In this document: piece by piece, positions 28,913-37,537 of the stretch | Position numbering within the stretch: the first letter of the stretch is position 1 | Layout of the letters: every line of letters begins with the position of its first letter | Made by a program: the position numbers and the translations under genes | Assembly: GCA_910576775.1 (NCBI GenBank) | Contig: CAJTJV010000003.1 | Location: 107,772 to 171,771, forward strand | Direction: 5' to 3' | Length of the DNA: 64,000 bases | Source: an uncultured Muribaculaceae bacterium | Lineage (GTDB): Bacteria; Bacteroidota; Bacteroidia; Bacteroidales; Muribaculaceae | The notes under the pieces: model-generated | Databases searched by the model: none | What the model saw: the letters and a program-made list of their open reading frames with translations, nothing else | What the model was told of the DNA's origin: nothing

Positions 28913-28932
28913 CTTCTCCCCATATCACAGCA

Positions 28933-30279
28933 ATGAAAATAAGCAATATTCTCAAAAATACATTTATCGTCCTCGCCCTCGGACTTGCCTCGGTATCGTG
29001 CTCCGACGATTTCACCGACAACGAATGGTGGTGGGGGCCGGTAGATGACGACTCCGAACTTACCGAAAAACCCCGCTACATGTGGATCGACGCGGCAGCC
29101 AATTTCCAGCGCTTCGCCAATTCCAAGGAAAACATAGCGGAAGACCTGCAAAAGGCATACGATGCCGGCATCACCGATGTTGTCGTCGACGTGCGCCCCA
29201 CGGAAGGCGACGTACTATTCAAGACCTCGGCGGTCGACCAGGTTACAAAACTCGCCAACTGGGAAGGCGGCTACCATTTCCACGAACGCACCGCCACATG
29301 GGACTATCTTCAGGCATTCATCGACGCAGGACATGAAATAGGCCTGCGTGTACATGCCGCCATGAATACTTTCACCGGTGCTCACAGCTACGCCTACGAC
29401 CTCGGCGACATGGGTCTGGGCTTCCGCGATGACAGCAAGAAAGACTGGTTTACCGTAATAAACTACAACGGCAACCTTGTCAACGTAATGGACTGCACCG
29501 ACGACAGCTACCGCACCAAATTCTTCAACCCCGCCAACGACGACGTACAGCAGTTCCTGCTCACTCTTATAGGCGACCTTGCCAAATACAACGTCGACGG
29601 CATCTTCCTCGACCGTTGCCGCTACAATGACTGGGCTTCCGATTTCTCCGACGTCACCATCAAGAAATTCGAGGACTACCTTGGCAGCAGCATAAACTGC
29701 GACACCAAGAGCATTCCCGAGACCTACAAAAAGCAGTGGATCGCATTCCGCGCCAAAACGATACATGACTTTATCGAGAAGGCCGCGGAAACTGTGCACA
29801 GTGTAAACCATCCCATTCAGTTCGGTGTATATGTCGGAGCATGGTACTCCACATATTACGAATGCGGTGTGAACTGGGCCAGCCCGAAATACAATGCCGC
29901 CAACCAGTACCCGGCATGGGCAAGCATTGAATGGAACCGTTACGGTTATGCCGACCACATCGATTATCTGCTGCTCGGCGCCTACGCCGGAGCTGACAAG
30001 CTTTACGGTTCCACCGAGTGGACATGCCAGGGCTTCTGCCAGCTTGCAAAAGAAAAACTCTGCGGCGATGTACGCTTCTCCGGCGGCCCGGACGTCGGCA
30101 ATGGTACGGGCTGGACGGAAGGCAAACGTCCGGACGCCGTAACCAACAGCATCGATGCCTGCATGAGCAGCGCCGACGGCTATTTCATTTTCGACATGGT
30201 ACACGTACGCATGTATGAGTACTGGAATGCCATCAAGACCGGTGTCGATAAATACAAATCCACGATTGAGCAGAAATGA
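28933..30279 (+). CDS. GHL10-like TIM-barrel lipoprotein, paralogue 1
   Basis: 448 residues. Lipoprotein signal with Cys23 followed by Ser-Asp-Asp, an acidic surface-type signal. The body is a TIM barrel of the glycosyl-hydrolase-like 10 (GHL10) type, often annotated as an alpha-amylase family protein: YMWIDAAANFQRFAN at the start, TDVVVDVRPTEGDVLF, and VDGIFLDRCRYN, the counterpart of the GHL10 signature DGIHLDRxRY with its conserved Asp and Arg. Enzymatic activity is not established from sequence. A related gene lies two genes downstream. It overlaps the phosphoesterase start by four bases (ATGA). Confidence 0.8.
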   Translation: MKISNILKNTFIVLALGLASVSCSDDFTDNEWWWGPVDDDSELTEKPRYMWIDAAANFQRFANSKENIAEDLQKAYDAGITDVVVDVRPTEGDVLFKTSAVDQVTKLANWEGGYHFHERTATWDYLQAFIDAGHEIGLRVHAAMNTFTGAHSYAYDLGDMGLGFRDDSKKDWFTVINYNGNLVNVMDCTDDSYRTKFFNPANDDVQQFLLTLIGDLAKYNVDGIFLDRCRYNDWASDFSDVTIKKFEDYLGSSINCDTKSIPETYKKQWIAFRAKTIHDFIEKAAETVHSVNHPIQFGVYVGAWYSTYYECGVNWASPKYNAANQYPAWASIEWNRYGYADHIDYLLLGAYAGADKLYGSTEWTCQGFCQLAKEKLCGDVRFSGGPDVGNGTGWTEGKRPDAVTNSIDACMSSADGYFIFDMVHVRMYEYWNAIKTGVDKYKSTIEQK

Positions 30280-31715
30280 CACAGCCGCGCACATACAATA
30301 ATGTCGCAAGCCTCGCGCTTGCGACATTATTCGCCCTTTCCGCATCGGCACAGGGCCTTGAGACACAACTTATTGAGGGGAAAGTCCTCTCGGGGAACAA
30401 AGGCATAGGAAATGTCGCCGTTACCGACGGCACAAACATTGTGCGCACAGCGGCCGACGGCAGTTACAGCATCCTCACACCCGCGGATACGCGATTCGTC
30501 TATATCACTATCCCCTCCGGTTATGAGGTGGAGAACAAGAATGCCACCATCCCCCAGTTCTACAAGGAAATCGGGACTGCCGACAATTACAATTTCGAGC
30601 TTAGAAAATCGGCTGTGGATGACAAAAAACACGTGTTCTTCGTCCATACCGATGCCCAGGTAACATCCGAAGACGAGCTGAAACTTTACAGCAAAGTCGT
30701 AGCCGACAACGCAGAACTGGCAAAAAAATACGGCAGGATGAAGAAATTCGCCTTCGACTGCGGCGACATAGTAGGCGACTCTCCCTGGCTGTTCCCCGGA
30801 TATATCGAGACTGTCGAACCTCTCGGCATGCCAATGTACCGCGCCAAAGGCAATCACGACTCCGATTACCGCGGCCGCACTTTCGAGACCTCCTACAAGA
30901 CATTTGAAAAATATTTCGGCCCGACACATTTCTCCTACGACTGCGGCGATGCCCACTACATAATCGTCAACAACATTTTTTACACCGGCTACGGAATCAA
31001 CTATTTCGGCTATGTGCCCGAAAATACATTCAGATGGCTGGAACAGGACCTCGCCGGCGTCGGCAAGGACAAACTCGTATTTGTGTTCATGCACATTCCC
31101 AGCGCCCTTGTATCCGATATCAGCAAGACCAAGTTCGACCCCGACCTTATGACAAACGTGCGTCAGTTCCACGAGCTTTTCAAGAACAACGACACACATA
31201 TCATTTCGGGTCACACGCATTTCAACGCCAACATGGAGTACAACGACCGCCTTATGGAGCACAACACCGCTGCCGCCTGCGGCACCTGGTGGAAGACCGA
31301 GGAATGCATGGACGGCGCTCCCCACGGCTACGGCGTCTACGAGGTGGACGGCAACAAGGTGAAATGGTACTACAAATCCTCGGGCTACGACCCTGACTAT
31401 CAGATGCGCGTCTACGCTCCCGGCGCTGCCGGCGAGCATCCCGACGACGTTATCGCCAATGTATGGAACTACGACACCAAATGGAAGGTAGAGCTTCTTG
31501 AGAACGGCAAAAAGACCGCTGACATGGAGCAATACACCGGCTACGACCCCATTTCCAAAGCCCATTGCAGCGACCGCAGTATTGTTGTCTACGAATGGAT
31601 ATGGCCTGCCACAAACGGCCACATGTTCCATGCCAAACCTCAAATTCCGGGTTCGAAACGTCAGGTGCGCGTCACCGACCGCTTCGGCAAAGTTTATATC
31701 TCAGACGTAAAATAA
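30276..31715 (+). CDS. Calcineurin-like metallophosphoesterase with N- and C-terminal beta domains
   Basis: 479 residues with a signal peptide near the N-terminus (LALATLFALSASAQ). An N-terminal transthyretin-like domain (VLSGNKGIGNVAVTDG) precedes the catalytic core, which shows FFVHTDAQ (metal Asp; Gln replaces the usual His), FDCGDIVGDS, GNHDSD and SGHTHFN. A C-terminal beta-domain of about 120 residues follows. Such three-part phosphoesterases (MetallophosN/MetallophosC) are common in Bacteroidetes PULs. It could cleave a phosphodiester or phosphomonoester on the imported glycan in the periplasm. The start overlaps the previous gene by four bases, so the two are translationally coupled. 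Confidence 0.88.
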   Translation: MTQPRTYNNVASLALATLFALSASAQGLETQLIEGKVLSGNKGIGNVAVTDGTNIVRTAADGSYSILTPADTRFVYITIPSGYEVENKNATIPQFYKEIGTADNYNFELRKSAVDDKKHVFFVHTDAQVTSEDELKLYSKVVADNAELAKKYGRMKKFAFDCGDIVGDSPWLFPGYIETVEPLGMPMYRAKGNHDSDYRGRTFETSYKTFEKYFGPTHFSYDCGDAHYIIVNNIFYTGYGINYFGYVPENTFRWLEQDLAGVGKDKLVFVFMHIPSALVSDISKTKFDPDLMTNVRQFHELFKNNDTHIISGHTHFNANMEYNDRLMEHNTAAACGTWWKTEECMDGAPHGYGVYEVDGNKVKWYYKSSGYDPDYQMRVYAPGAAGEHPDDVIANVWNYDTKWKVELLENGKKTADMEQYTGYDPISKAHCSDRSIVVYEWIWPATNGHMFHAKPQIPGSKRQVRVTDRFGKVYISDVK

Positions 31716-31716
31716 T

Positions 31717-33036
31717 ATGCTCAACAGATTTTTTCTATTCCTGACAGCCTTTCTTTTCTGCGTTCCGGCAGTTTCTGCCCGGACAGCACAGCCGGAAAAA
31801 AGAAAACCGGCTCTTATGTGGATCGACGGCTCCGCCAACCATCAGCGTTTCTCCAACCCCGACACAGTGGACTACTATATGAAGAAACTCCACGACCTCG
31901 GATTCACCCACGCCGTGGTATGCGTCCGCCCTATTTCCGGAGAAGTGCTCTACGACAGCGAGATCGCTCCCAAATATCCTACCGCACGCCCTGATTACGA
32001 CTATTTAGGCACTTTCATCGAGTCGGGCCGTCGCAACGGCATCGGCATCATAGCTTCGATGAACGTATTCTGTGCCGGACACAACTATCACGACAGCGGC
32101 CTTATTTATTCGGGGCATCCCGAATGGGCGAGCGTCGTCTACGACCCCGTCCGCGGCATCGTTCCAATCACAGAACAAAAAGAGAAATACGGCGGCATGG
32201 TGAATCCTGTCAACAAGGAGTACCAGGACTACATCATAGAGGTGATGAAGGAGATTGTCACCAAATACCCCGGTCTCGACGGACTTATGACCGACCGCGT
32301 GCGCTTCGATGGCATCCAGGCTGATTTCTCCGACCTCAGCCGCAAAGAATTCGAAAAATACCTCGGCAAGAAAGTCAAGAAATTCCCCGGCGATATTCTA
32401 TCGTGGGACAACAGCGGGAAGCATCCCAAGCCCGTACCCGGAAAGTATTTCAAGCAGTGGATCGAATGGCGCGCCGGAGTCATACACGACTTTGTCGCCA
32501 AAGCCCGCAAGGCAGTCAAGGCCACGCGCCCCGACATTCCTTTCTGCACCTACACCGGCGCATGGTACCCTTCATACTATGAGGTAGGCGTGAATTTCGC
32601 AAGCAAGGATTACGACCCGTCGAAGGAATTCGACTGGGCAACTTCCAAATACAAGGACTCAGGTTATGCCGAGCTTATCGACATATACACCACCGGCAAC
32701 TATTATACCGACATAACCATCGACGAATACCTCGCCAATGGCGGTAACGAAATATGGAACGAGACGGACTCCCAGGCTCAGTCGGGAACATGGTACTGTG
32801 TGGAAGGATCCTGCAAGAACCTGCGCAGGATTCTGGGCAAAAACGAATTCCTCGGCGGCATCCTTGTCGACCAGTTCTATGACAATCCCGAGAATCTCAG
32901 CCATACCATAACCGAGAACCTCAAAGATTCCGACGGCCTTATGGTATTCGACATCGTTCACATCATAACCAAGAACCTGTGGGACGAAGTGGAAAAAGGT
33001 ATGAAAGATTATGACGCAGCGAGCACTCTCGATTGA
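31717..33036 (+). CDS. GHL10-like TIM-barrel protein, paralogue 2
   Basis: 439 residues with a cleavable signal peptide (MLNRFFLFLTAFLFCVPAVSA) and no lipobox, so probably periplasmic. It shares the block MWIDG.ANHQRFSN and the barrel order of the first GHL10-like protein, with HAVVCVRPISGEVLY, LDGLMTDRVRFDG and the tail GLMVFDIVHI matching YFIFDMVHV in paralogue 1. One lipoprotein and one soluble copy suggest successive surface and periplasmic steps on the same glycan. It begins one base after the phosphoesterase stop and overlaps the acyltransferase by 26 bases. Confidence 0.8.
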   Translation: MLNRFFLFLTAFLFCVPAVSARTAQPEKRKPALMWIDGSANHQRFSNPDTVDYYMKKLHDLGFTHAVVCVRPISGEVLYDSEIAPKYPTARPDYDYLGTFIESGRRNGIGIIASMNVFCAGHNYHDSGLIYSGHPEWASVVYDPVRGIVPITEQKEKYGGMVNPVNKEYQDYIIEVMKEIVTKYPGLDGLMTDRVRFDGIQADFSDLSRKEFEKYLGKKVKKFPGDILSWDNSGKHPKPVPGKYFKQWIEWRAGVIHDFVAKARKAVKATRPDIPFCTYTGAWYPSYYEVGVNFASKDYDPSKEFDWATSKYKDSGYAELIDIYTTGNYYTDITIDEYLANGGNEIWNETDSQAQSGTWYCVEGSCKNLRRILGKNEFLGGILVDQFYDNPENLSHTITENLKDSDGLMVFDIVHIITKNLWDEVEKGMKDYDAASTLD

Positions 33037-34420
33037 TGCGCTCCGCGGCTATGCGATCGTCACAATGGTGCTCAGCGCCACCATTGTGACGACTTTGCTG
33101 CCGGGCTGGATGTCGCACGCACAGACTCCCCCGCCCACCCATGAATTCAACCCCGAGCTTCCCGGCATCACATGGGTCGACATGGTATTTCCGACCTTTC
33201 TTTTCGCACTCGGGGCCGCGTTACCGTTCTCCGTAGGCCGCAAGTTCCGTAAAGGTATCTCAAAGGCGGCTCTGTCGGCTAAAGCCCTCTGGCGCGGCAT
33301 AAAACTCGCCTATTTCGCTATTCTTATCCAGCATTTCTATCCCTACATGCTCTCCAGTCCTCAGGATATGAAAAGCTGGATGCTTGCTATCTTCTGTTTT
33401 GTCCTGCTGTTTCCGATGTATATGCGTCTGCCATGGAAGATGCCGTCCTTGGCGCGTACGGCCGTACAACTCGTCTCAATGGCCGTCGGCATCATCGTCA
33501 TGCTCAATCTCAACTATGCCGGCGGGCAGTCCTTATCCCTCTATACAAGCAATATCATCATCCTGATACTCTCCAACGTGGCCGTCTTCGCCACCCTGCT
33601 CTATCTTTTCACTATCGACAGACCTTACACACGGATAGGCATCCTTGCCGTCCTCGCCGGATTATTCCTCTCCGCCGATGCCGACAGCGCTTCGTGGCAA
33701 CATGCCGTTCTCGGCTACAGCCCCGCATGGTGGCTGTTCAATCCTTTCTACCTCAAATACCTTTTCGTAGTCATGCCGGGCTGCTATGCCGGCGAGATTC
33801 TTTTGCGATGGTATGCAAATGGCGCTGCCAAAGAAGCCGGAAAAGAAAAGACATATATCGCTCCGGCCCTTGTCGCAATCACTCTCTTCATCGTAATATC
33901 GAACCTCTATTTCCTTTATACCCGTCAGCTCGTGATGAATCTCTGCTGCTCGGCATCGGCAATCGCCGCCGGATGGTATATCCTCCACGGCTGCACAGGC
34001 AACGGTTACTCCGCACTATGGCGCCGCCTGTTCGCTTTCGGAGCTTTCATGCTGATTCTCGGCCTTGCGTGGGAATCGTACGAGGGCGGAATAAAGAAAG
34101 ACCCTGTGACATTCAGCTATCTCTTCACAACCGGAGGCCTGTCGTTCATGACTCTGATTTTCTTCAGTATAATTTGCGATTACTATAGTTGCCGCCGAGC
34201 CACCTCCTTCCTTGTCCTTTCGGGACAGAATCCTATGATGGCGTATGTGGCCGCCGACCTGCTGGTTTATCCGGTTCTGAATATCTGCGGGATTACAAAA
34301 TATTTCGGAGTTTTCACCCAATCGGTTTTCGGCGCTTTCATGCAAGGCGTTATTCTCACATCGCTCGCCGTCGCCGTAACCATGCTCTTTACCAAACTGA
34401 AATGCATCTGGCGCACGTAA
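33011..34420 (+). CDS. DUF5009/HGSNAT-like membrane acyltransferase
   Basis: 469 residues with about ten hydrophobic segments. It begins with the family hallmark RALSIDALRGYAIVTMVLS and carries WVDMVFPTFLFALGAALPFSVG, as in heparan-alpha-glucosaminide N-acetyltransferase-like (COG4299/NagX/DUF5009) proteins. This family acetylates sugar amines across a membrane in lysosomes; bacterial members are linked to amino-sugar metabolism. It lies in the inner membrane. Within this operon it may acetylate a glucosamine-type residue released in the periplasm so that it can be degraded further. That is inference. It overlaps its upstream neighbour by 26 bases and its downstream one by 19. Confidence 0.85.
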   Translation: MTQRALSIDALRGYAIVTMVLSATIVTTLLPGWMSHAQTPPPTHEFNPELPGITWVDMVFPTFLFALGAALPFSVGRKFRKGISKAALSAKALWRGIKLAYFAILIQHFYPYMLSSPQDMKSWMLAIFCFVLLFPMYMRLPWKMPSLARTAVQLVSMAVGIIVMLNLNYAGGQSLSLYTSNIIILILSNVAVFATLLYLFTIDRPYTRIGILAVLAGLFLSADADSASWQHAVLGYSPAWWLFNPFYLKYLFVVMPGCYAGEILLRWYANGAAKEAGKEKTYIAPALVAITLFIVISNLYFLYTRQLVMNLCCSASAIAAGWYILHGCTGNGYSALWRRLFAFGAFMLILGLAWESYEGGIKKDPVTFSYLFTTGGLSFMTLIFFSIICDYYSCRRATSFLVLSGQNPMMAYVAADLLVYPVLNICGITKYFGVFTQSVFGAFMQGVILTSLAVAVTMLFTKLKCIWRT

Positions 34421-35871
34421 ACACAAAACACATAAAATCGCTTCTATCCATTCTCTGTCTCGCAACAGCTGCCATTGCCGTGGCACAACGTCCGTTACCG
34501 GTAACGGGCAGCTGGATAAACCTTTTCCATCAGGACGACCGCAACAAGTATTCCAATCCGGAAGCCATCGACAATACGAATCCCGACATGTGGCGCGCAA
34601 AAATCGACCAAATGCACCGGCTCGGCATTGAATACATCATTATAATGGCTGTCGCCAATGACGGAAAAGCTGATTACCCATCCAGAATAATGCCTCCGGC
34701 ATATTCTGAGGAGAGAGAAAGCCCGGTAACAGCGATTCTCGACCGCGCGGCAACCTACGGAATGCACGTATTTCTCAGCATCGGCTGGGCTGAGAATCAG
34801 GACGACAATCTGAAACGCCCCGAGATATTGAACCGCCAGATGGAAATAATGGATGAATTGGCGGCACTCTACGGCACTCACAAAGCAATGTACGGGTGGT
34901 ATCTGCCTGTTGAGGACTGTCTCGGCCCGGTGTTGCCTGAAACATCTGTCGCAGCAGTCAACAAACTCGTTGATAAAGCCGGGAAGCTCACGCCAGGCAA
35001 GAAAACTATGATATCTCCCTATGGTTTTTTCTGCTCGGATTTCGATAATCCAACGTTCGCCGAACGCATCAGCCGGCTCAAGGTCGACATTATCGCTTAT
35101 CAGGATGAAATAGGATGCGTACGCGAAGAATTCCCCCTGCCACGTCTGCGCGAGAACTGGAAAAAGATAAAAGCCATCCACGACAAGACCAATATTGAAC
35201 TTTGGGGTAACTGCGAACTGTTCACTTGGGAAAAAGGTCTCAATAACCGTCAATCGGCCCTGATACCGGCAGCACAGGGCCGGATTACGGGGCAACTACA
35301 AGCGGCCACCGACGGCGGAGTCGCCCGCATAATATCATTTATGACTTGCGGAATTCTTGATGACGGCAGCGACAATTTCATTCTCGGCCAACCGGGAGTA
35401 TCAGCGACGGCATACGATGAATATCAACGATGGCTCGCCGGCGACGAGAAATATCTGTTACTTGAAAAGTCGATGTCCGGAACTCTCGGCAATATGGCAA
35501 AGGACGCTACCAATCCTCTTTTCGACGGTATTTACGGAACCGAGAATCCAAACGACAAGGCTTGGCAGAAACTGAATCCCGGCCATACAGATTTCACAGT
35601 TGACACAAAAGGTTGCAGCCGTATTTTCCTACGTTTTCTTGACTGCATGAAGAAAGATATCATACTTCCTTACAAAGTGGCTCTTTCAATACCCGATAAT
35701 AACGGAAACTATAGTACGGTATCAGTCAGCGACATATCACATTACCCGAACGACCTGCACGACACATGGGTAGAAGGTATTATAATACAGACCCCGGAAA
35801 CAGAGAATGCCCGCATCACCATTCTTTGCGATGGCACAAGCCTTATCGACGAAATAACTCTCCTACCTTGA
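34402..35871 (+). CDS. DUF4434 TIM-barrel protein (PUL 2)
   Basis: 489 residues. Start taken at 34402, followed by a signal-peptide-like stretch (IKSLLSILCLATAAIAVAQ). The barrel contains TGSWINLFHQDD, GIEYIIIMAVAND, GMHVFLSIGWAENQ, GWYLPVEDC (Glu as a possible catalytic residue), IIAYQDEIG and NIELWGNCELF. These resemble DUF4434, a glycosidase-like domain. The C-terminal 120 residues fold like the accompanying DUF5109 beta-domain. It is the third TIM-barrel protein of the operon and has no biochemical role I can name. A 19-base overlap couples it to the acyltransferase. Base composition is slightly more AT-rich than in PUL 1. Confidence 0.75.
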   Translation: MHLAHVNTKHIKSLLSILCLATAAIAVAQRPLPVTGSWINLFHQDDRNKYSNPEAIDNTNPDMWRAKIDQMHRLGIEYIIIMAVANDGKADYPSRIMPPAYSEERESPVTAILDRAATYGMHVFLSIGWAENQDDNLKRPEILNRQMEIMDELAALYGTHKAMYGWYLPVEDCLGPVLPETSVAAVNKLVDKAGKLTPGKKTMISPYGFFCSDFDNPTFAERISRLKVDIIAYQDEIGCVREEFPLPRLRENWKKIKAIHDKTNIELWGNCELFTWEKGLNNRQSALIPAAQGRITGQLQAATDGGVARIISFMTCGILDDGSDNFILGQPGVSATAYDEYQRWLAGDEKYLLLEKSMSGTLGNMAKDATNPLFDGIYGTENPNDKAWQKLNPGHTDFTVDTKGCSRIFLRFLDCMKKDIILPYKVALSIPDNNGNYSTVSVSDISHYPNDLHDTWVEGIIIQTPETENARITILCDGTSLIDEITLLP

Positions 35872-35888
35872 GAAGGCCTTCAAGCAAC

Positions 35889-36287
35889 TCAATGCACGCC
35901 AAGAAGCTCTATGTCGAAGATAAGCGTGGAGCCACCGGGAATACCCGGCTGATTGAATTTGCCATATCCCTGCGCAGCCGGAACATATATTTCCCATCGA
36001 TCACCGACATGCATCCGCTGTAAAGCTATTATCCAGCCTGGAATAAGCTCTCGCAGCCTGAACGCAGGGGCAACACCGCCTCGGCTGCTGTCGAAGGTCT
36101 TGCCATTTATTGTCTTTCCGACATAATGCACTACGACTACACTGCTACGGCCCGGAGACGGTGATTTAGGATTGCCTGCTTTAATCACCTTATAATAAAT
36201 GCCTTTATCAATAGGGGACACTCCAGGCTCCAAAGCTTTTTCTGCAAGCCACTGCTGATTTTTACGTATATATTCCTCTTTTGCCAT
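35889..36287 (-). CDS. FKBP-type peptidyl-prolyl cis-trans isomerase
   Basis: 132 residues. An N-terminal helical stretch (EEYIRKNQQWLAEKALEPGV) is followed by the FKBP domain: VVVHYVGKTINGKTFDSS, FRLRELIPGWIIALQRMHVGDRWEIYVPAAQGYG, and STLIFDIELLGVH. All core FKBP signatures are present. It isomerises Xaa-Pro bonds. No signal peptide is visible, so it may be cytoplasmic, unlike many FkpA-type paralogues. It converges with the DUF4434 gene, with only 17 bases between their stops. Confidence 0.93.
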   Translation of the reverse strand: MAKEEYIRKNQQWLAEKALEPGVSPIDKGIYYKVIKAGNPKSPSPGRSSVVVVHYVGKTINGKTFDSSRGGVAPAFRLRELIPGWIIALQRMHVGDRWEIYVPAAQGYGKFNQPGIPGGSTLIFDIELLGVH

Positions 36288-36312
36288 ATTATGCTTCTAT
36301 AACCGAATTTAA

Positions 36313-37197
36313 TCAGACGTTTTCGATTATTATCATGTAGGAGGCGGAGAATGTCTCACCGGGGGCAAGGAAATTGGTGTGCTCCCGTTCGGAGAAATCG
36401 CCCTCGAAACCGATTCTGTCCGCTCTACCCCACCACGGCTCTATGCAGACGAAGGGGACGTTTTTACGCACGGGCGACCACAGGCCGACAAGAGGCGCAT
36501 TGAACAGCAGCGACAAGTATGGCGTACGGTTCTTGCCAAGCAGCGACACACGCCGCGCCTGACGGTCGGCAAGAATCAGGGCATCATTGTCGAACGACGA
36601 CGCTGTTATAGGGAACATGGATTCGTCATCAAGACACACGTCCACAAGTTTTTCGCCCACGCATCCTTTCTCTTCGATAAGCTCACTCCTGATACTGCGG
36701 CTATCGAAAAGGAAATAACCGTGAATCGAGTCGGCGGCATCAAACTCCGGTAAATTGAACGCAGGGTGCGCCCCGATATGAAATGCCATCTCTTCCGTAT
36801 CGAGATTCCTGACACGCCACATCACATCTATACGCTCTTCCTGAAGCCTGTAACCTATTTCCAGACGAAAGCGGCGCGGATATTTCACCAGTGTGCTATC
36901 ATCGGCCTCAATGGCGAACCATGCCTCGTCCTCCGGGGTGTCCTCTATTACAGAAAATTCCATGTCGCGGGCAAAGCCATGCTGGCCGAGCGCGAATTCC
37001 TTGCCGTCCATGCGGTAGCGGCCGTTCCATACGGCGCCTACAAGCGGGAAAAGGACGGGCGAACGGCGTCCCCAATATGTAGCGTCGCCCTGCCAGAGAT
37101 ACTGTTGTCCGGTGATATTGTTGATTATGCTGTGGAGTTCGGCTCCGTGAGAATCGATTTCGACTGTCAGGAGATTGTTTTTCAGAGTCTGTTTCAT
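36313..37197 (-). CDS. Aldose 1-epimerase-like (mutarotase family) protein
   Basis: 294 residues. It shows the galactose-mutarotase fold with ITVEI-like first strands (TVEIDSHGAELHSI), PVLFPLVGAVWNGRY, LGQHGFARDMEF, the catalytic-type AHPAFNLPE histidine, and CIEPWWGRADR near the end. It resembles the LacX/YeaD branch more than classical GalM. It would interconvert alpha and beta anomers of aldoses in the cytoplasm. The start at 37197 lies about two bases from the predicted transcription start, so the mRNA may be nearly leaderless. Confidence 0.88.
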   Translation of the reverse strand: MKQTLKNNLLTVEIDSHGAELHSIINNITGQQYLWQGDATYWGRRSPVLFPLVGAVWNGRYRMDGKEFALGQHGFARDMEFSVIEDTPEDEAWFAIEADDSTLVKYPRRFRLEIGYRLQEERIDVMWRVRNLDTEEMAFHIGAHPAFNLPEFDAADSIHGYFLFDSRSIRSELIEEKGCVGEKLVDVCLDDESMFPITASSFDNDALILADRQARRVSLLGKNRTPYLSLLFNAPLVGLWSPVRKNVPFVCIEPWWGRADRIGFEGDFSEREHTNFLAPGETFSASYMIIIENV

Positions 37198-37205
37198 AAC
37201 GGATA

Positions 37206-37213
37206 CAAAGTTA
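37206..37213 (-). promoter_or_regulatory. -7 box of the epimerase gene
   Basis: On the minus strand this reads TAACTTTG. It ends nine bases before the ATG at 37197. Confidence 0.55.
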
Positions 37214-37365
37214 TCATATTATCATCAAAATTGCAACCTTAGAAACATCCCATCATAAAACGGTTCTATAACTCCATAAACAAAATTTTCCAGATCTATT
37301 AAGCTGATTATGTGAGAAATTTGTTGTATCGTTTGTGAACGAAAAATAAGAAAGAAGATAATTTT

Positions 37366-37536
37366 ATGGCACGACCTATAGCAGAAACCCCAGTTTTGAC
37401 CGGAGAGGACGCCGTGCGTTTCGAGCGTATCAGGCTTGAAGTGGAAGAACTCTCCAAAGAACAACGCGCAGAAAACTCAAAAAAGCTCAAAGAGGCGGTA
37501 AAGGAAGCCAAGAAATACATCACCGTCTGCATTTGA
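37366..37536 (+). CDS. Small protein upstream of GNAT gene (putative antitoxin)
   Basis: 56 residues (MARPIAETPVLTGEDAVRF...KYITVCI), highly charged, with a helical middle (ERIRLEVEELSKEQRAENSKKLKEA). It ends one base before the start codon of the GNAT gene, so the two are coupled. Paired small protein and GNAT acetyltransferase is a common toxin-antitoxin layout. The N-terminal MARPI...LTGEDAVRF is often seen in such small partners in Bacteroidetes, but I do not recognise a named family. Function inferred from context. Confidence 0.65.
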   Translation: MARPIAETPVLTGEDAVRFERIRLEVEELSKEQRAENSKKLKEAVKEAKKYITVCI

Positions 37537-37537
37537 G

